Origin: Bauldia sp.
GTDB taxonomy: Bacteria; Pseudomonadota; Alphaproteobacteria; Rhizobiales; Kaistiaceae
Length of the DNA stretch: 64,000 nucleotides
Direction of reading: 5' to 3'
NCBI GenBank assembly: GCA_026126065.1
Contig: JAHCJY010000007.1
Coordinates: 49,578-113,577 of the forward strand
The notes beneath the pieces were generated by a model. That model was not told the DNA's origin, ran no database searches, and was given only the letters and a program-made list of their open reading frames with translations. This document shows positions 15,506-25,097 of this stretch, piece after piece. A program made the position numbers and the translations under genes. Positions within the stretch are counted from its first letter, which is position 1; every line of letters begins with the position of its first letter.

Positions 15506-18229
15506 ATGGCCGCCAGAACGCATCGCCCCCTCACTGTCCGCGGCGCCGCGCCTGGCGGGCGTCTCGCCAGGCTCGGCACCTCGGTCGCGGTGATCGCGAT
15601 CCTAGCCGTCATGGCGCAGGCCTCTCCGGCGAGCGCCCAGGCCACCACCGCTCCGGCAGCCGAGGCGGGCGGGGCGGCGGCCGGCGGTCCCCAGTTCAAT
15701 ATAGCCATCGGCGGGCCGACCAATGAGCGGCGCGAGATCGTCGCCCAGTTCGACACGGACGGTGATGGCGTCCTCGACGCCGCCGAGCGCGCCACCGCAC
15801 GCGCCTGGCTCGCGGACAACCCGGCCAATACCGGCCCCGGCGGCGCCGGCGGCCCGGGCCAGTTCACCCGCCGCATCGGCGGGCCGGATGGGGTCCAGCC
15901 GGCCTTCCCAGGCGGGCCGAACGGCGGGCCTCCCGGCTTCGGCGGACCGCAGATCTTCGGCGGCGGGGCGGGCACAACGACGACGACGGAGCCGACCGGG
16001 CCGCTCGACGACGCCACCGTCAACGAGGCCCTCCGCGTCGCGGTGACGAACAAGGTGGCCGACGAGTTCGGCATGCTTCCAGCCGAGGCGCAGGCCACCG
16101 TGGTCACCTGCATCGTAGACGCTGCTGCGGTGCTGCCGACGGCTGATCGCCAACTCCTCGTCGATACCGGCTTCGACCCCAGCGAGGAGCAGATCGCACG
16201 CCTCGAGGCGAATGTGCCCGGCATCGAGGCGACCGTGCGCGCCTGCTTCCCCCAGTTCGCGGCCGGCGGTCCCGGCGGCGGGCGCGACTTCGTCATCATC
16301 GGCGGCCCGGGCGGGGAGGCACAGGCAACCGAGACCGGCACGACCGGCATCGCGCTGACGCCTGCCGATGTCGAGAACTACGCCGGCACGGCGCTGTACG
16401 ACACGTCGGTGATCCGCACGATCTTCCTCGAGTTCGGCACCGACGACTGGGAACAGGAACTGGAGGACTTCTACAACACCGACGTCCAGATCCCGGTGGC
16501 GGCAACCGTCGACAGCGTCGCCTACGAAGACGTGGGCGTCCGCTTCCGCGGTAACACGTCCTTCATGATGACCCCGGCGGGACTGAAGCGGCCGATCCGC
16601 CTGAAGTTCGATTTCATCGACGAGAACCAGAACGTCGAAGGCTATCGGACGCTGAACCTCCACAATGGCATCGGCGACCCCGGCTTCCTCCACCTTCCGC
16701 TCTACTCGTACATCGCCAACCAGTACATTGCGGCACCGAAGGTGAACTACGTCCGCCTCGTGGTCGATGGCGAGAACTGGGGCATCTACGCCAACCAGCA
16801 GCATTTCAATCGCGACTTCGTCGAAGACTATTTCGGATATGGCGGCGACGGGGTGCGCTGGCAGGTGCCGGGGAGCCCCGGCGCCCGCGGCGGCATGGAG
16901 TATCTCGGCGACGATATCGAGCAGTACAGGTCGATCTACGAGATCGACAACCGGGACAATGACGAGAGCTGGAACGCCCTCATCGCCATGTTCAAGGTGC
17001 TCAACGAGACGCCGGTAGAGGGCCTCGTCGAGGCGCTCGATCCCATCCTGGATATCGACGGCGCGCTGCGCTTCCTCGCCCTCGAGGTCGTCTTCAACAA
17101 TTCCGACGGCTTCTACGCCCGGGCGAGCGACTACTACATCTATCTTGATCCGGCCGGCCGCTTCCACGTCGCGCCGCACGACATGAACGAGACGTTCTCG
17201 CAGCGGAACGTCGACCCCCTGATCGGCCTCGACGACGCCACCAAGCCGCTCCGCTCCAAGCTCCTGGCGGTGCCGGAACTCCGGGCGCGCTATCTCGAAT
17301 ACGTCCTCGACATCGCCACGAACTGGCTCGACTGGGACACGATCGGGCCGGTGGCGACGGCGTATCACGACCTCATCGACGCCGACATGGCGCAGGATAC
17401 GCGGAAGCTGTTCAGCTACGACGCCTTCGCGAACAGCCTGACGGCGCTACAGGCGTTCGTGGAAGCCCGGCGGGAGAACCTCCTCGCCACCGTACCGGAC
17501 CTCATCGCGGCCATCCCGCTGACGGATGAGGAGAGGGCGGCCAACGCGGCGGCGCGCGCGACGCCGGCCCCCGGAGCCCGGATTGCCGCGGCCAATGATG
17601 CCGAGGCGAACGCCGCTCCGGCCGCGGGCGTGACGGCGCTCGGAACGACCACGGCGACCTTTGCCGGCGGCGAAGGCCCCGAGGGCTGGACGATCGCCGC
17701 CGGCGAAGGCGGCGCGCTCGTCACCAGTGGAGAGGCGACGTATTTCGCCTTCAGCGCCCTCGCCCAAGGGTTCGGCGACAACAAGCTCGACCAGTGCGTC
17801 GCGATCGACGCAGACCAGCCGCTCGAGATTGCCTACACGGTCTTTGCCAACGTCACCGACCCGACCGGTCTCTCGCTCCGCGTCAACCCGACCTTCTTTG
17901 CGACGCCGGCCGATTGCCTTGCCGCGGTCGCTGCCGACGACAGCGACGCCGCCCTCGACGGCGACCGCGCCGACGAGGACCTGGACTTCGCCCTCGGCGC
18001 CGGCGACGGGCTACGCCTCGTCACCCGCACCGCCGCGGACGACGCGGCCCTCGCCTACGCCATGGGTGATATTCCAGCCGGCGCGACCACGATGCGCCTC
18101 AGCGTCCGCGCACGCGACCGCTCCGACCTTGCGCCGGCGCCAACGCTCGGCATCGCCGAGGTGACGGTCACCCAGGCCGGCGCGCAGTTCGTCGCGAACC
18201 CAGGCTTCACCGGAGCGCCGGCGCCCTAA
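15506..18229 (+). CDS. exported CotH-kinase-family protein with EF-hand loop
   Basis: 907 residues. A long signal peptide covers residues 1-45 (hydrophobic VAVIAILAVMAQ, cleavage near ASAQA). A canonical EF-hand loop, DTDGDGVLDAAE, lies at residues 83-94, followed by a Gly/Pro-rich linker. Residues about 300-640 form the CotH domain: VGVRFRGNTSF, RPIRLKFDFID, LNLHNGIGDPG, YVRLVVDGENWGIY and VAPHDMNETF. A beta-rich C-terminal tail (residues about 690-900) follows. CotH proteins phosphorylate secreted targets in the best-studied cases. Here it leads a Pho-box-controlled operon with DUF4956 and VTC proteins, a recurrent partnership. Exact substrate is unknown. Confidence 0.88.
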   Translation: MAARTHRPLTVRGAAPGGRLARLGTSVAVIAILAVMAQASPASAQATTAPAAEAGGAAAGGPQFNIAIGGPTNERREIVAQFDTDGDGVLDAAERATARAWLADNPANTGPGGAGGPGQFTRRIGGPDGVQPAFPGGPNGGPPGFGGPQIFGGGAGTTTTTEPTGPLDDATVNEALRVAVTNKVADEFGMLPAEAQATVVTCIVDAAAVLPTADRQLLVDTGFDPSEEQIARLEANVPGIEATVRACFPQFAAGGPGGGRDFVIIGGPGGEAQATETGTTGIALTPADVENYAGTALYDTSVIRTIFLEFGTDDWEQELEDFYNTDVQIPVAATVDSVAYEDVGVRFRGNTSFMMTPAGLKRPIRLKFDFIDENQNVEGYRTLNLHNGIGDPGFLHLPLYSYIANQYIAAPKVNYVRLVVDGENWGIYANQQHFNRDFVEDYFGYGGDGVRWQVPGSPGARGGMEYLGDDIEQYRSIYEIDNRDNDESWNALIAMFKVLNETPVEGLVEALDPILDIDGALRFLALEVVFNNSDGFYARASDYYIYLDPAGRFHVAPHDMNETFSQRNVDPLIGLDDATKPLRSKLLAVPELRARYLEYVLDIATNWLDWDTIGPVATAYHDLIDADMAQDTRKLFSYDAFANSLTALQAFVEARRENLLATVPDLIAAIPLTDEERAANAAARATPAPGARIAAANDAEANAAPAAGVTALGTTTATFAGGEGPEGWTIAAGEGGALVTSGEATYFAFSALAQGFGDNKLDQCVAIDADQPLEIAYTVFANVTDPTGLSLRVNPTFFATPADCLAAVAADDSDAALDGDRADEDLDFALGAGDGLRLVTRTAADDAALAYAMGDIPAGATTMRLSVRARDRSDLAPAPTLGIAEVTVTQAGAQFVANPGFTGAPAP

Positions 18230-18258
18230 GGGCGCCGGACGGGACGAGGTCCGCCGCC

Positions 18259-18909
18259 ATGCAGGAAATCACCACCGAACTCATCGTGGAGCTGGCGCTC
18301 CGCTTCGCCATCGACGTCGCGGCCATGGCTGCGCTCGTCTTCGGCCTTTACTACCGGCGCTACCGGGACAAGGAACTCGTGATCACGGCGGGGATGTTCA
18401 ACCTCTTCGCCTTCGTCATCCTGACGATCCTGTCGAGCGTCGAATTCGGCCTTGCCGCCGGCTTTGGCCTGTTTGCGATCCTCGCCCTCTTCACGCTGCG
18501 CTCGGAGGAGATTTCGAAGACCGAGATCACCTATTTCTTCGGCAGCGTGTCGATCGCGGTGATCTGCTCGATCCAGGGGACCGAGGTCGGTTTCGTGGCG
18601 GTCGTCGTCGCCGTCGTCCTCGTTGCGGCCTGGGTCATCGACCATCCCGGTATGCTTGCCTCGGCCGACACGGTGAAGCTCACCCTCGACCGCATCGACC
18701 GCGACGCGCTGTCCGACCCAGAGGCGACGCGGCGGGCGCTGTCGGAGCGGCTCGGCGTCGACGTCATGTCCTACCGGATCACTTTCATCGACTACGTCAA
18801 TGACGTCGTCCGCGTCACCGCGCATTACCGGACGCGCGCCGGCCTCCCGACCGCGCGACCGGCGGCGCCGCCGTCCGTCCTCCCGGCGGTCCGCGACGGA
18901 GGTGCATGA
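18259..18909 (+). CDS. DUF4956 membrane protein
   Basis: 216 residues. Three or four hydrophobic helices span residues about 15-125, including the family block LFAILALFTLRSEEISKTEITYFFG. A cytoplasmic alpha/beta domain of about 80 residues follows (DTVKLTLDRIDRD, MSYRITFIDYVNDVVRVTAHYR). It lies 29 bp after the CotH gene and overlaps the VTC gene by 4 bp. DUF4956 proteins commonly accompany VTC and CotH proteins; the membrane partner role is inferred. Confidence 0.85.
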   Translation: MQEITTELIVELALRFAIDVAAMAALVFGLYYRRYRDKELVITAGMFNLFAFVILTILSSVEFGLAAGFGLFAILALFTLRSEEISKTEITYFFGSVSIAVICSIQGTEVGFVAVVVAVVLVAAWVIDHPGMLASADTVKLTLDRIDRDALSDPEATRRALSERLGVDVMSYRITFIDYVNDVVRVTAHYRTRAGLPTARPAAPPSVLPAVRDGGA

Positions 18910-19661
18910 TGGAGCTCGACCTCGACCGCTTCGCCGGCATCGGCCTTGCCGAGCTCGACGAACGGGCAAAACTCCACGAGCGGACGGACCAGAAATACGT
19001 TGTCCCCGCGTCCGCCCTTGATGCGGCCCTTGCCGAGCTGGCCGACGATTTCGACGTCCTCGACATCGATGGCCGGCGGTCGTTTTCGTATGATTCGGTT
19101 TATTTCGACGGCCCGGGCCTGCCGAGCTTCGTCCACCACCGCCAGGGTCGCCGGCTCCGCTTCAAGGTGCGGATCCGCAACTATGTCGATGCGGGAGCCG
19201 CGTTCCTCGAGGTGAAGCTGAAGGGCAAGCGTCGCGCCACGGTGAAGCGCCGCCTCGCGCTCGGCCCGTCGGGCGAGCTCGACGCCTCGGGAGTCGCCTT
19301 CATCGAAGGCGTCTACGCCGCGCTCTACGCCCGCGACTTCGACACCGCCCTCGCCCCCTCGGTGCGCGTTCGCTACCACCGCACCACGCTCGTCGCCCGG
19401 CGCGGGGGCGAGCGCATCACGGTGGATCGCGACGTGGCCTTCGAGGGCGACGCCGGGCAGATAGCGATCGACGGCGGCGTTGCGATCGTCGAAACGAAAT
19501 CGCACGGCGGCCGGGGCCTTGCCGACCAGGTGCTTCGCCGCCTGCAGCAGCGGCCGGTGGCGCACTGCTCGAAATACTGCGTGGGCGTCAGCGCGCTGGG
19601 CATCGCCGACCGCGACGGGCCGTTCCGTCCCGCGATGACGCTGCTCGGCGTTCGCGGCTGA
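18906..19661 (+). CDS. VTC-domain polyphosphate polymerase-like protein
   Basis: 251 residues carrying the charged motifs of a triphosphate-tunnel VTC domain: ERTDQKYVV, YFDGPGLPSF, RLRFKVRIRNY, FLEVKLKGKRR, VRVRYHRTTL, ERITVDRD, IVETKS and SKYCVG. In the yeast VTC complex this fold makes polyphosphate from ATP and feeds it across a membrane. Its start overlaps DUF4956 by ATGA, so the two are made together and DUF4956 could be its membrane anchor or channel. Together with the Pho boxes this points to phosphate-regulated polyphosphate synthesis or transfer (inference). Confidence 0.87.
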   Translation: MMELDLDRFAGIGLAELDERAKLHERTDQKYVVPASALDAALAELADDFDVLDIDGRRSFSYDSVYFDGPGLPSFVHHRQGRRLRFKVRIRNYVDAGAAFLEVKLKGKRRATVKRRLALGPSGELDASGVAFIEGVYAALYARDFDTALAPSVRVRYHRTTLVARRGGERITVDRDVAFEGDAGQIAIDGGVAIVETKSHGGRGLADQVLRRLQQRPVAHCSKYCVGVSALGIADRDGPFRPAMTLLGVRG

Positions 19662-19677
19662 GGCCGGGAACCAGCCT

Positions 19678-20661
19678 TCAGCCCTGCTCGACCTTGCGGA
19701 TGCGGGCGAACTGGCCGGCCGGGCGGTAGGGCAGAAGGTACGTCGGCAGGATCGCGGCAAGGCTCGCCGGCTCGATGCCGACGCCGGGAAGCGTGCGCCC
19801 CTCGGCGATGGCTTCGGGCGACACGATGGTATCGTGCCGGAGCTGGCGCACCTGATCGCGGGTGAGGAGGCGACCCGGCAGGCGGCCGAGGACGCTGCCC
19901 ATGATGCTGGCGATGCCGAACGGGATTGCCACGATGCGGCGCCGGCGCTCGATGATCTCCAGCATCAGCTCCATGCAGCGGCGGAAGGTAAGCACTTCCG
20001 GACCGCCGAGCTCGTAGATGCGGCCGTTGCGAATCCGCCCGTCGACGGCGCGGGCCGCGATCTCGGCGACGTCGCCGACGAACACGGGCTGGAACTTCGC
20101 GTCCGGGCCCACGATCGGCAGGACCGGCCCGGTCGTCGCCATGCGGGCGAAGCGGTTGAAGAAGCTGTCGCCCGGACCGAACTGGACCGACGGACGAAGG
20201 ATGACTGCGCCGGCATTGGCGGCAAACACCGCCGCCTCGCCCTCCCGCTTGGTGCGGGCGTATTCGGAATCGGTCATGCCATCGATGCCGAGCGACGAAA
20301 CATGGACGAGCGCCTCGAGGCCCTCGATCCGCGCCGCCGCCGCGATCGCCGCCGCGCCCTCGACATGGACCGCGTCGAAGGTCTGACGGCCCTGCTCGAC
20401 CATGACTCCGACGGCATTCACGGCCGCCACGGAACCCCGAAGCGCGGCCGCCACCGATTCCGGGTAGCGGAGGTTTGCCTGCACGGCCTGGACCTGGCCG
20501 ACCATGCCGAGCGGCCGCAGGAAGCCGGCAAGATCCGGCCGGCGCACCGCCGCGCGAACCCGATAGCCGCGCATCGCGAGCGCACGGACGATGGTGCGCC
20601 CGACGAAGCCCGAGCCGCCGAACACCGTCACAAGTCGGCCGTTGCCGTAAGTCCCCTGCAT
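19678..20661 (-). CDS. NDUFA9-like SDR (complex I-associated family)
   Basis: 327 residues. The Rossmann motif is VFGGSGFVGRTIVRAL at residues about 12-27. It also has VHVEGAAAIAAAAR, LVHVSSLGIDG, a Y-A-R-T-K active-site segment (SEYARTKREGE) and ILRPSVQFGPGDSFFNRFA, typical of the alphaproteobacterial homologue of mitochondrial NDUFA9. It is convergent with the VTC gene (16 bp between stops). It is the last chromosomal gene before the tRNA-Leu island. Whether it binds complex I here is not shown. Confidence 0.87.
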   Translation of the reverse strand: MQGTYGNGRLVTVFGGSGFVGRTIVRALAMRGYRVRAAVRRPDLAGFLRPLGMVGQVQAVQANLRYPESVAAALRGSVAAVNAVGVMVEQGRQTFDAVHVEGAAAIAAAARIEGLEALVHVSSLGIDGMTDSEYARTKREGEAAVFAANAGAVILRPSVQFGPGDSFFNRFARMATTGPVLPIVGPDAKFQPVFVGDVAEIAARAVDGRIRNGRIYELGGPEVLTFRRCMELMLEIIERRRRIVAIPFGIASIMGSVLGRLPGRLLTRDQVRQLRHDTIVSPEAIAEGRTLPGVGIEPASLAAILPTYLLPYRPAGQFARIRKVEQG

Positions 20662-20816
20662 TGATCCACCCTCGCCGGCACCCCCTCAGGCGCCTTCCGG
20701 TCAAGTCCTACCGGCCGCGCGGCCCCCTGTACAGGCGACCCGAAGGCGCGGCTTTCCGACCGCCCGCCCCTTCCGAAATTGACAAGCCCGGCCGCGCTCC
20801 GTACACGACGCGCCGA

Positions 20817-20901
20817 GCCCGGATGGCGGAATTGGTAGACGCGCACGGTTCAGGTCCGTGTGGTGAAAATCGTGGAGGTTCGAGTCCTCTTCCGGGCACC
20901 A
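20817..20901 (+). tRNA. tRNA-Leu (anticodon CAG)
   Basis: 85-nt tRNA with perfect 7-bp acceptor stem (GCCCGGA / TCCGGGC), D arm GGCGGAATTGGTAGACGC, anticodon stem-loop CACGG-TTCAGGT-CCGTG with CAG, a long variable arm (class II, as expected for Leu), T arm GGAGGTTCGAGTCCTC and an encoded CCA. Its 3' end is the left attachment site of the adjacent island, and the tRNA remains intact. Confidence 0.96.
20879..20901 (+). repeat. attL: 23-bp tRNA-Leu 3' end
   Basis: The last 23 bases of the tRNA, from TTCGAG in the T loop to the CCA end, recur exactly at 41158-41180; the flanking bases differ. Integrases of the P4 type recombine at such sites. Confidence 0.9.
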
Positions 20902-20969
20902 AGTTTCTGTTCTCGACCGTTCGCCAGCGGTTGAAAATATCAAGGAAATCAGCCATATTGTGAGCCGCG

Positions 20970-21415
20970 ATGATCGCGGCTGCGCGTCGTTGTTCGCCTG
21001 CAGCACTCACTGATGTCGCCGTGAGGAACGCCAAGCCGCGCGAGGGCGAGTACAAGCTCGCAGACTCCGGTGGCCTCTATCTCTTGGTGACGCCATCGGG
21101 CGGTCGCCGTGGCGCCTCAAATACCGAATGAACGGAGTGGAGCGGAAATTGGCGCTCGGCCGATACCCCGAGGTAACGCTGGTTGCGGCGCGCAAGGCTC
21201 GTGACACTGCTCGGGAAGCAGCGAGCGCGGGGAACGACCCCTCCGCTGCGCGGCGACGTGACCGCATCCTTGCCAAGATGGCTGCCGTGACGACGTTCGC
21301 AGCCGTTGCCGAAGAGTATATTGCCAAGGCGCAGGACGACCTCCGGAGAGCGGTCGGAGTCGCTGCTCGGCTCAAGGTGGCGCGATTGGGTCCGGTGCAC
21401 CCTTCGGGCGTCTGA
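20970..21415 (+). pseudogene. P4-type tyrosine integrase remnant
   Basis: Residues LTDVAVRNAKPREGEYKL and DSGGLYLLVTPSGG match the N-terminal DUF4102 arm domain of P4-like integrases. The frame then breaks near 21105-21112. The +1 frame continues as WRLKYRMNGVERKLALG, RYPEVTLVAARKARD, DPSAARRRD and TFAAVAEEYIAK. The sequence ends after about 150 residues, before any catalytic domain with the R...HxxR...Y residues. Frameshift plus truncation make it inactive. Its position directly after tRNA-Leu fits an island integrase. Confidence 0.88.
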
Positions 21416-21438
21416 CCTCGCATGGCCCCGAAAGCCGG

Positions 21439-21594
21439 ATGCGGACGGCCTCAAACGCGGCCGCCCGCCTCGAGCGTGCCGTCCATTCAGCGGTGAATAC
21501 CTACTACCGGCTAGAGCACGGCAACCGGCAAGTGATCCGGATTGAACGGATCGAAGTGAAGGAGGGCAGCCAGGCTTTGATCAAGGTCGGCTAG
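21439..21594 (+). CDS. possible small protein, 51 residues
   Basis: Open frame starting MRTASNAAARLERAVHSAVN and ending IEVKEGSQALIKVG. It lies between the integrase remnant and hsdR. Charge and hydrophobic patterning look protein-like, but no family is recognised and no good ribosome binding site is visible. It could be a remnant or a small island protein. Confidence 0.35.
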   Translation: MRTASNAAARLERAVHSAVNTYYRLEHGNRQVIRIERIEVKEGSQALIKVG

Positions 21595-21682
21595 TCCAAG
21601 CGAAATTGGCGGGAGGTGTGCTTCCAATACCGAGCTTGGCCACCACACACTTTGGCAGACGCCTCGTCCTGTAGTAGCAACG

Positions 21683-24600
21683 ATGGCGGGGCGGATCGGT
21701 ATGAAGGGTTCGGGCAATTTCGGGTTTCTCGACGGACGGGACGAACGGCTCGGCCGGCTCGGCGCCCTCGCGGAACGCTACTTCTACGACGATGCGCCGG
21801 CGGCACTCATCAAGCTTCGCCAGTTCGCCGAGTTTCTGACCAAGGAAATCGCGGCCCGTCATGCTCTGCTGCCTTCATCGGCTGCGACCTTCGACGAGGT
21901 GCTGCGCGCGCTGAAGGTCCGGAGCGTCCTTCCCGCCGACATCGCCGACCTCCTTTTCCATCTCAAGCGCGTCGGCAATGTCGCCGCCCACGAGGACCGA
22001 GGGTCGGCGTCGGACGCGCTCAACGCGCTCAAGATGGCGCGCGTCGTCGGCATCTGGTTCCACCGTACCTACCGGCGCGCCACGAACTTTGCCGCCGGCC
22101 CCTTCGTGCCCCCGCCGCGTCCGGCCGATGCCTCCCGTGAGCTGCTGGTGGAGGTTGAGCGCCTGCGTAACGAGGTACGGGCGTCCGCGGACGGCGAAGC
22201 CAAGGCGCGGCTGGCCCTGCAGGAGGTCGAGGCCGCGCGGCTCGCCGCGCTTGCCGATGCCGAGGCGCACAGGGAGGAACGGACGCGGCTCGAGCGGTTC
22301 GCCGCCGAGACCGAGGCCGGGCTGCGACAGGCCGAGGAGTCGCTCAGGACCGCCCAGGCTGCGGCGGTGGCGCAGCCGCGCGAGGAACTCGATCTCCTTG
22401 CCGAGGCCGCAAACCGCGAGGCGCAGCACGTCGAGCTCGACGAGGCCACGACCCGCATCCTGATCGACGAGCAGCTGAAGGAGGCTGGCTGGCTCGCGAA
22501 CAGCGCGGACCTCCGCTATGCCGCCGGAGCGCGGCCAGATCCGACGAAGGCAATGGCGATCGCCGAATGGCCGACGTCGAGCGGTCCGGTCGACTACGCC
22601 CTCTTCGTCGATGGCCGATGCGTCGGAGTCATCGAGGCCAAGCGTGGCATCAGGGACGTGCCCGGCCGGCTCGGCCAGGCGAAGCGGTACGCGCGTGACA
22701 TTGCGCTCGAAGCCGATGAAACGCTGCCCCTGGGCCCGTGGACGCACGAGCGCGAAGAGTTCCGCGTGCCATTCGTGTTCGCCACCAATGGCCGGCCCTA
22801 CGTGAAGCAGCTCGCGACCAAGTCGGGCATCTGGTTCTGGGACGCCCGGCCCGGCGCCGGTGACGCCCGCGCCCTGCCCGGGTGGTTTTCGCCGCGCGAC
22901 CTCAAGGAGCGGCTTGAACAGACCATCGAGGAGTACACTGGGGCGGCCGATCCCGATCTGGGCGTCACGGGGCTCCGGCCGTACCAGAAGGAGGCGATCG
23001 TCGCGGTCGAGGGCGCAATCCTCGCCGGCCAGCGCAACATCCTGCTCGCGATGGCGACGGGCACCGGAAAGACGCGCCTCGCCATCGCGCTGATGTACGA
23101 GCTGCTCCGCAGCCAGCGCTTCCGGCGCATCCTCTTCATCGTCGACCGCAACGCGCTCGGGCGCCAGACGCTCGATGCCATGAGCACGACGGAGACATCC
23201 GGCTTCCTCAAGTTCGACCAGGTCTTCCCGGTCGCCGACCTCGCGCGGCGTTTCCCCGAAGCGACCGACCGCGTGCAGGTGGCGACGGTCCAGGCGATGA
23301 TCCGCCGCGTCTTCGATGAGCCCGGCCCGGAGCGGCCGACGCCGGGTACCTACGACCTCATCATCGTGGACGAGGCGCACCGCGGCTACACGCTCGATGC
23401 CGAGCTGCGCGAGGACGACCTCGGCTTCCGCAATCTCGACGACTACCTGTCGGCCTATCGCCGCGTCCTCGACTACTTCGATGCGACGAAGGTGGCCCTC
23501 ACCGCGACGCCGGCGCTCCACACCCGCGAGATCTTCGGCGCGCCGGTCTACCACTACGGCTACCGTCGCGCGGTCATCGATGGCTACCTCATCGACCACC
23601 GGCCGCCCCGCCGCATCACCACCGCCCTCAGCCAGACCGGCATCAGCTTCGACCGCGGCGAGGAGGTGAACGTCATCGATCCGCGGACGGGCCAGATCGA
23701 CCTCTTCAACCTTGACGACCAGGTCGACTTCGAGATCTCCGAGTTCAACAAGAAGGTCGTCACGCGCGCCTTCAACCGTGCCGTCGCTGATGTCGTGGCG
23801 GCCGAGTGCCCGCCCGACCAGCCCGGCAAGACGCTGATCTTCGCCACACGCGACGACCACGCCGACCTTCTCGTCGACGAGCTTCTCGCCGCGCTCACCG
23901 CCGAGTATGGCCCGCAAGCGCACGACCTCGTCGAGAAGATCACGGGGTCCGTCGACCGGCCGCTCGACCGCATCAAGGCGTTCAAGAACGACCCGCGTCC
24001 GAAATATGTCGTCACCGTCGATCTCCTCACAACCGGCATCGACGTGCCGGCGATCGTGAACCTCGTCTTCGTCCGCCGGGTGAACAGCCGCATCCTCTAC
24101 GACCAGATGATCGGCCGCGCGACGCGGCGTTGCGACGAGATCGGCAAGGAGTATTTCCGCATCTTCGACGCGGTCGACCTCTACGCAAACCTCCAGGAGG
24201 TGAGCGACATGCGGCCGGTGGTGGTCGATCCCGCGCTTACCTTAGCGACACTCGTCGGCGACCTCGAGCGCGCGACGACCGATGACGATCGCGGCTTCGT
24301 GCGCGACCAGATCGTCGTCAAGTTCCGGCAGCGGCTGAAGTACATCGACGACGGGCGCCGCCAGATGCTCGAGACGGTGCTCGGCCCCCTCGACGGGCTC
24401 GCCAACCGCCTCAAGGATGCGCCTGCGGCGGACACGCTCGCCCTGTTCCGGCGCCATCCGTCGCTTGCCGCCGCGCTCGACGCCGCCAACCCGAAGGGCC
24501 GCGGCGACGGCATCTATATCTCCGAGCATCCAGACGAACTCGTGTCCGTCGTCGACGATTTCGGCAAGAAGGCTTCGCCGGGCGACTACATCGAGAGCTT

Positions 24601-25084
24601 CGAGCGTTTCGTGCGTGACAACATGAACGCGGTGCCGGCGATGATCGCCGCCACGCAGCGGCCGCGCGAGCTGACGCGGAGGGAGCTGAAGGAGCTCGCC
24701 GTCCTCCTCGACGGCAAGGGCTTCTCTGAAGCAAACCTTCGCCGCGCGTATGGCAGCGTCCGGAATGCCGACATTGCCGCCCACATCATCGGCTTCGTCC
24801 GCCAGGCCGCGCTCGGCGACCCTCTCGTGCCCTACGAGACGCGGGTCGAGAACGGCGTGCAGCGGCTGCTGGCGAGCCGCGACTGGACCGCGAAGCAGAA
24901 GCAGTGGCTCACGCGCATCGGCCGCTCGCTCAAGGCGCAGCCGGTGGGCGACCCGGAGATCCTAGCCGATCCCCTCTTCGCGCAGGCCGGCGGCTTCGAC
25001 GCTGTCGACCACGCCTTCGATCATCGGCTAGGTGATGTCCTCAAGGACCTCAACGCCGCCATCTGGGACACTTCCGCCGCATGA
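21683..25084 (+). CDS. hsdR: type I restriction endonuclease subunit R
   Basis: 1133 residues, EcoEI-like. Residues 1-130 form a DUF4145-type N-terminal domain; residues 150-250 are a coiled coil rich in Glu/Ala/Arg. The nuclease domain contains DYALFVDGRCVGVIEAKRG (E-x-K near residue 316). The SF2 motor has MATGTGKTRLA (Walker A, about residue 456), DEAHRGY (about 563), ALTATPALHTR, and LLTTGIDVPAIVNLVF and MIGRATRRCDEIGK in the C-terminal lobe. It cleaves unmodified DNA after translocation, together with HsdM and HsdS. ATG 21683 is used; ATG 21701 is an alternative. Confidence 0.95.
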   Translation: MAGRIGMKGSGNFGFLDGRDERLGRLGALAERYFYDDAPAALIKLRQFAEFLTKEIAARHALLPSSAATFDEVLRALKVRSVLPADIADLLFHLKRVGNVAAHEDRGSASDALNALKMARVVGIWFHRTYRRATNFAAGPFVPPPRPADASRELLVEVERLRNEVRASADGEAKARLALQEVEAARLAALADAEAHREERTRLERFAAETEAGLRQAEESLRTAQAAAVAQPREELDLLAEAANREAQHVELDEATTRILIDEQLKEAGWLANSADLRYAAGARPDPTKAMAIAEWPTSSGPVDYALFVDGRCVGVIEAKRGIRDVPGRLGQAKRYARDIALEADETLPLGPWTHEREEFRVPFVFATNGRPYVKQLATKSGIWFWDARPGAGDARALPGWFSPRDLKERLEQTIEEYTGAADPDLGVTGLRPYQKEAIVAVEGAILAGQRNILLAMATGTGKTRLAIALMYELLRSQRFRRILFIVDRNALGRQTLDAMSTTETSGFLKFDQVFPVADLARRFPEATDRVQVATVQAMIRRVFDEPGPERPTPGTYDLIIVDEAHRGYTLDAELREDDLGFRNLDDYLSAYRRVLDYFDATKVALTATPALHTREIFGAPVYHYGYRRAVIDGYLIDHRPPRRITTALSQTGISFDRGEEVNVIDPRTGQIDLFNLDDQVDFEISEFNKKVVTRAFNRAVADVVAAECPPDQPGKTLIFATRDDHADLLVDELLAALTAEYGPQAHDLVEKITGSVDRPLDRIKAFKNDPRPKYVVTVDLLTTGIDVPAIVNLVFVRRVNSRILYDQMIGRATRRCDEIGKEYFRIFDAVDLYANLQEVSDMRPVVVDPALTLATLVGDLERATTDDDRGFVRDQIVVKFRQRLKYIDDGRRQMLETVLGPLDGLANRLKDAPAADTLALFRRHPSLAAALDAANPKGRGDGIYISEHPDELVSVVDDFGKKASPGDYIESFERFVRDNMNAVPAMIAATQRPRELTRRELKELAVLLDGKGFSEANLRRAYGSVRNADIAAHIIGFVRQAALGDPLVPYETRVENGVQRLLASRDWTAKQKQWLTRIGRSLKAQPVGDPEILADPLFAQAGGFDAVDHAFDHRLGDVLKDLNAAIWDTSAA

Positions 25085-25097
25085 CCGGAGCTTTGCG

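Noticed and set aside
15602..17368. Minus-strand frame of 588 codons opposite the CotH gene
   Set aside because: The plus strand has signal peptide, EF-hand and CotH motifs; the minus translation is Val/Asp/Arg-rich without family features.
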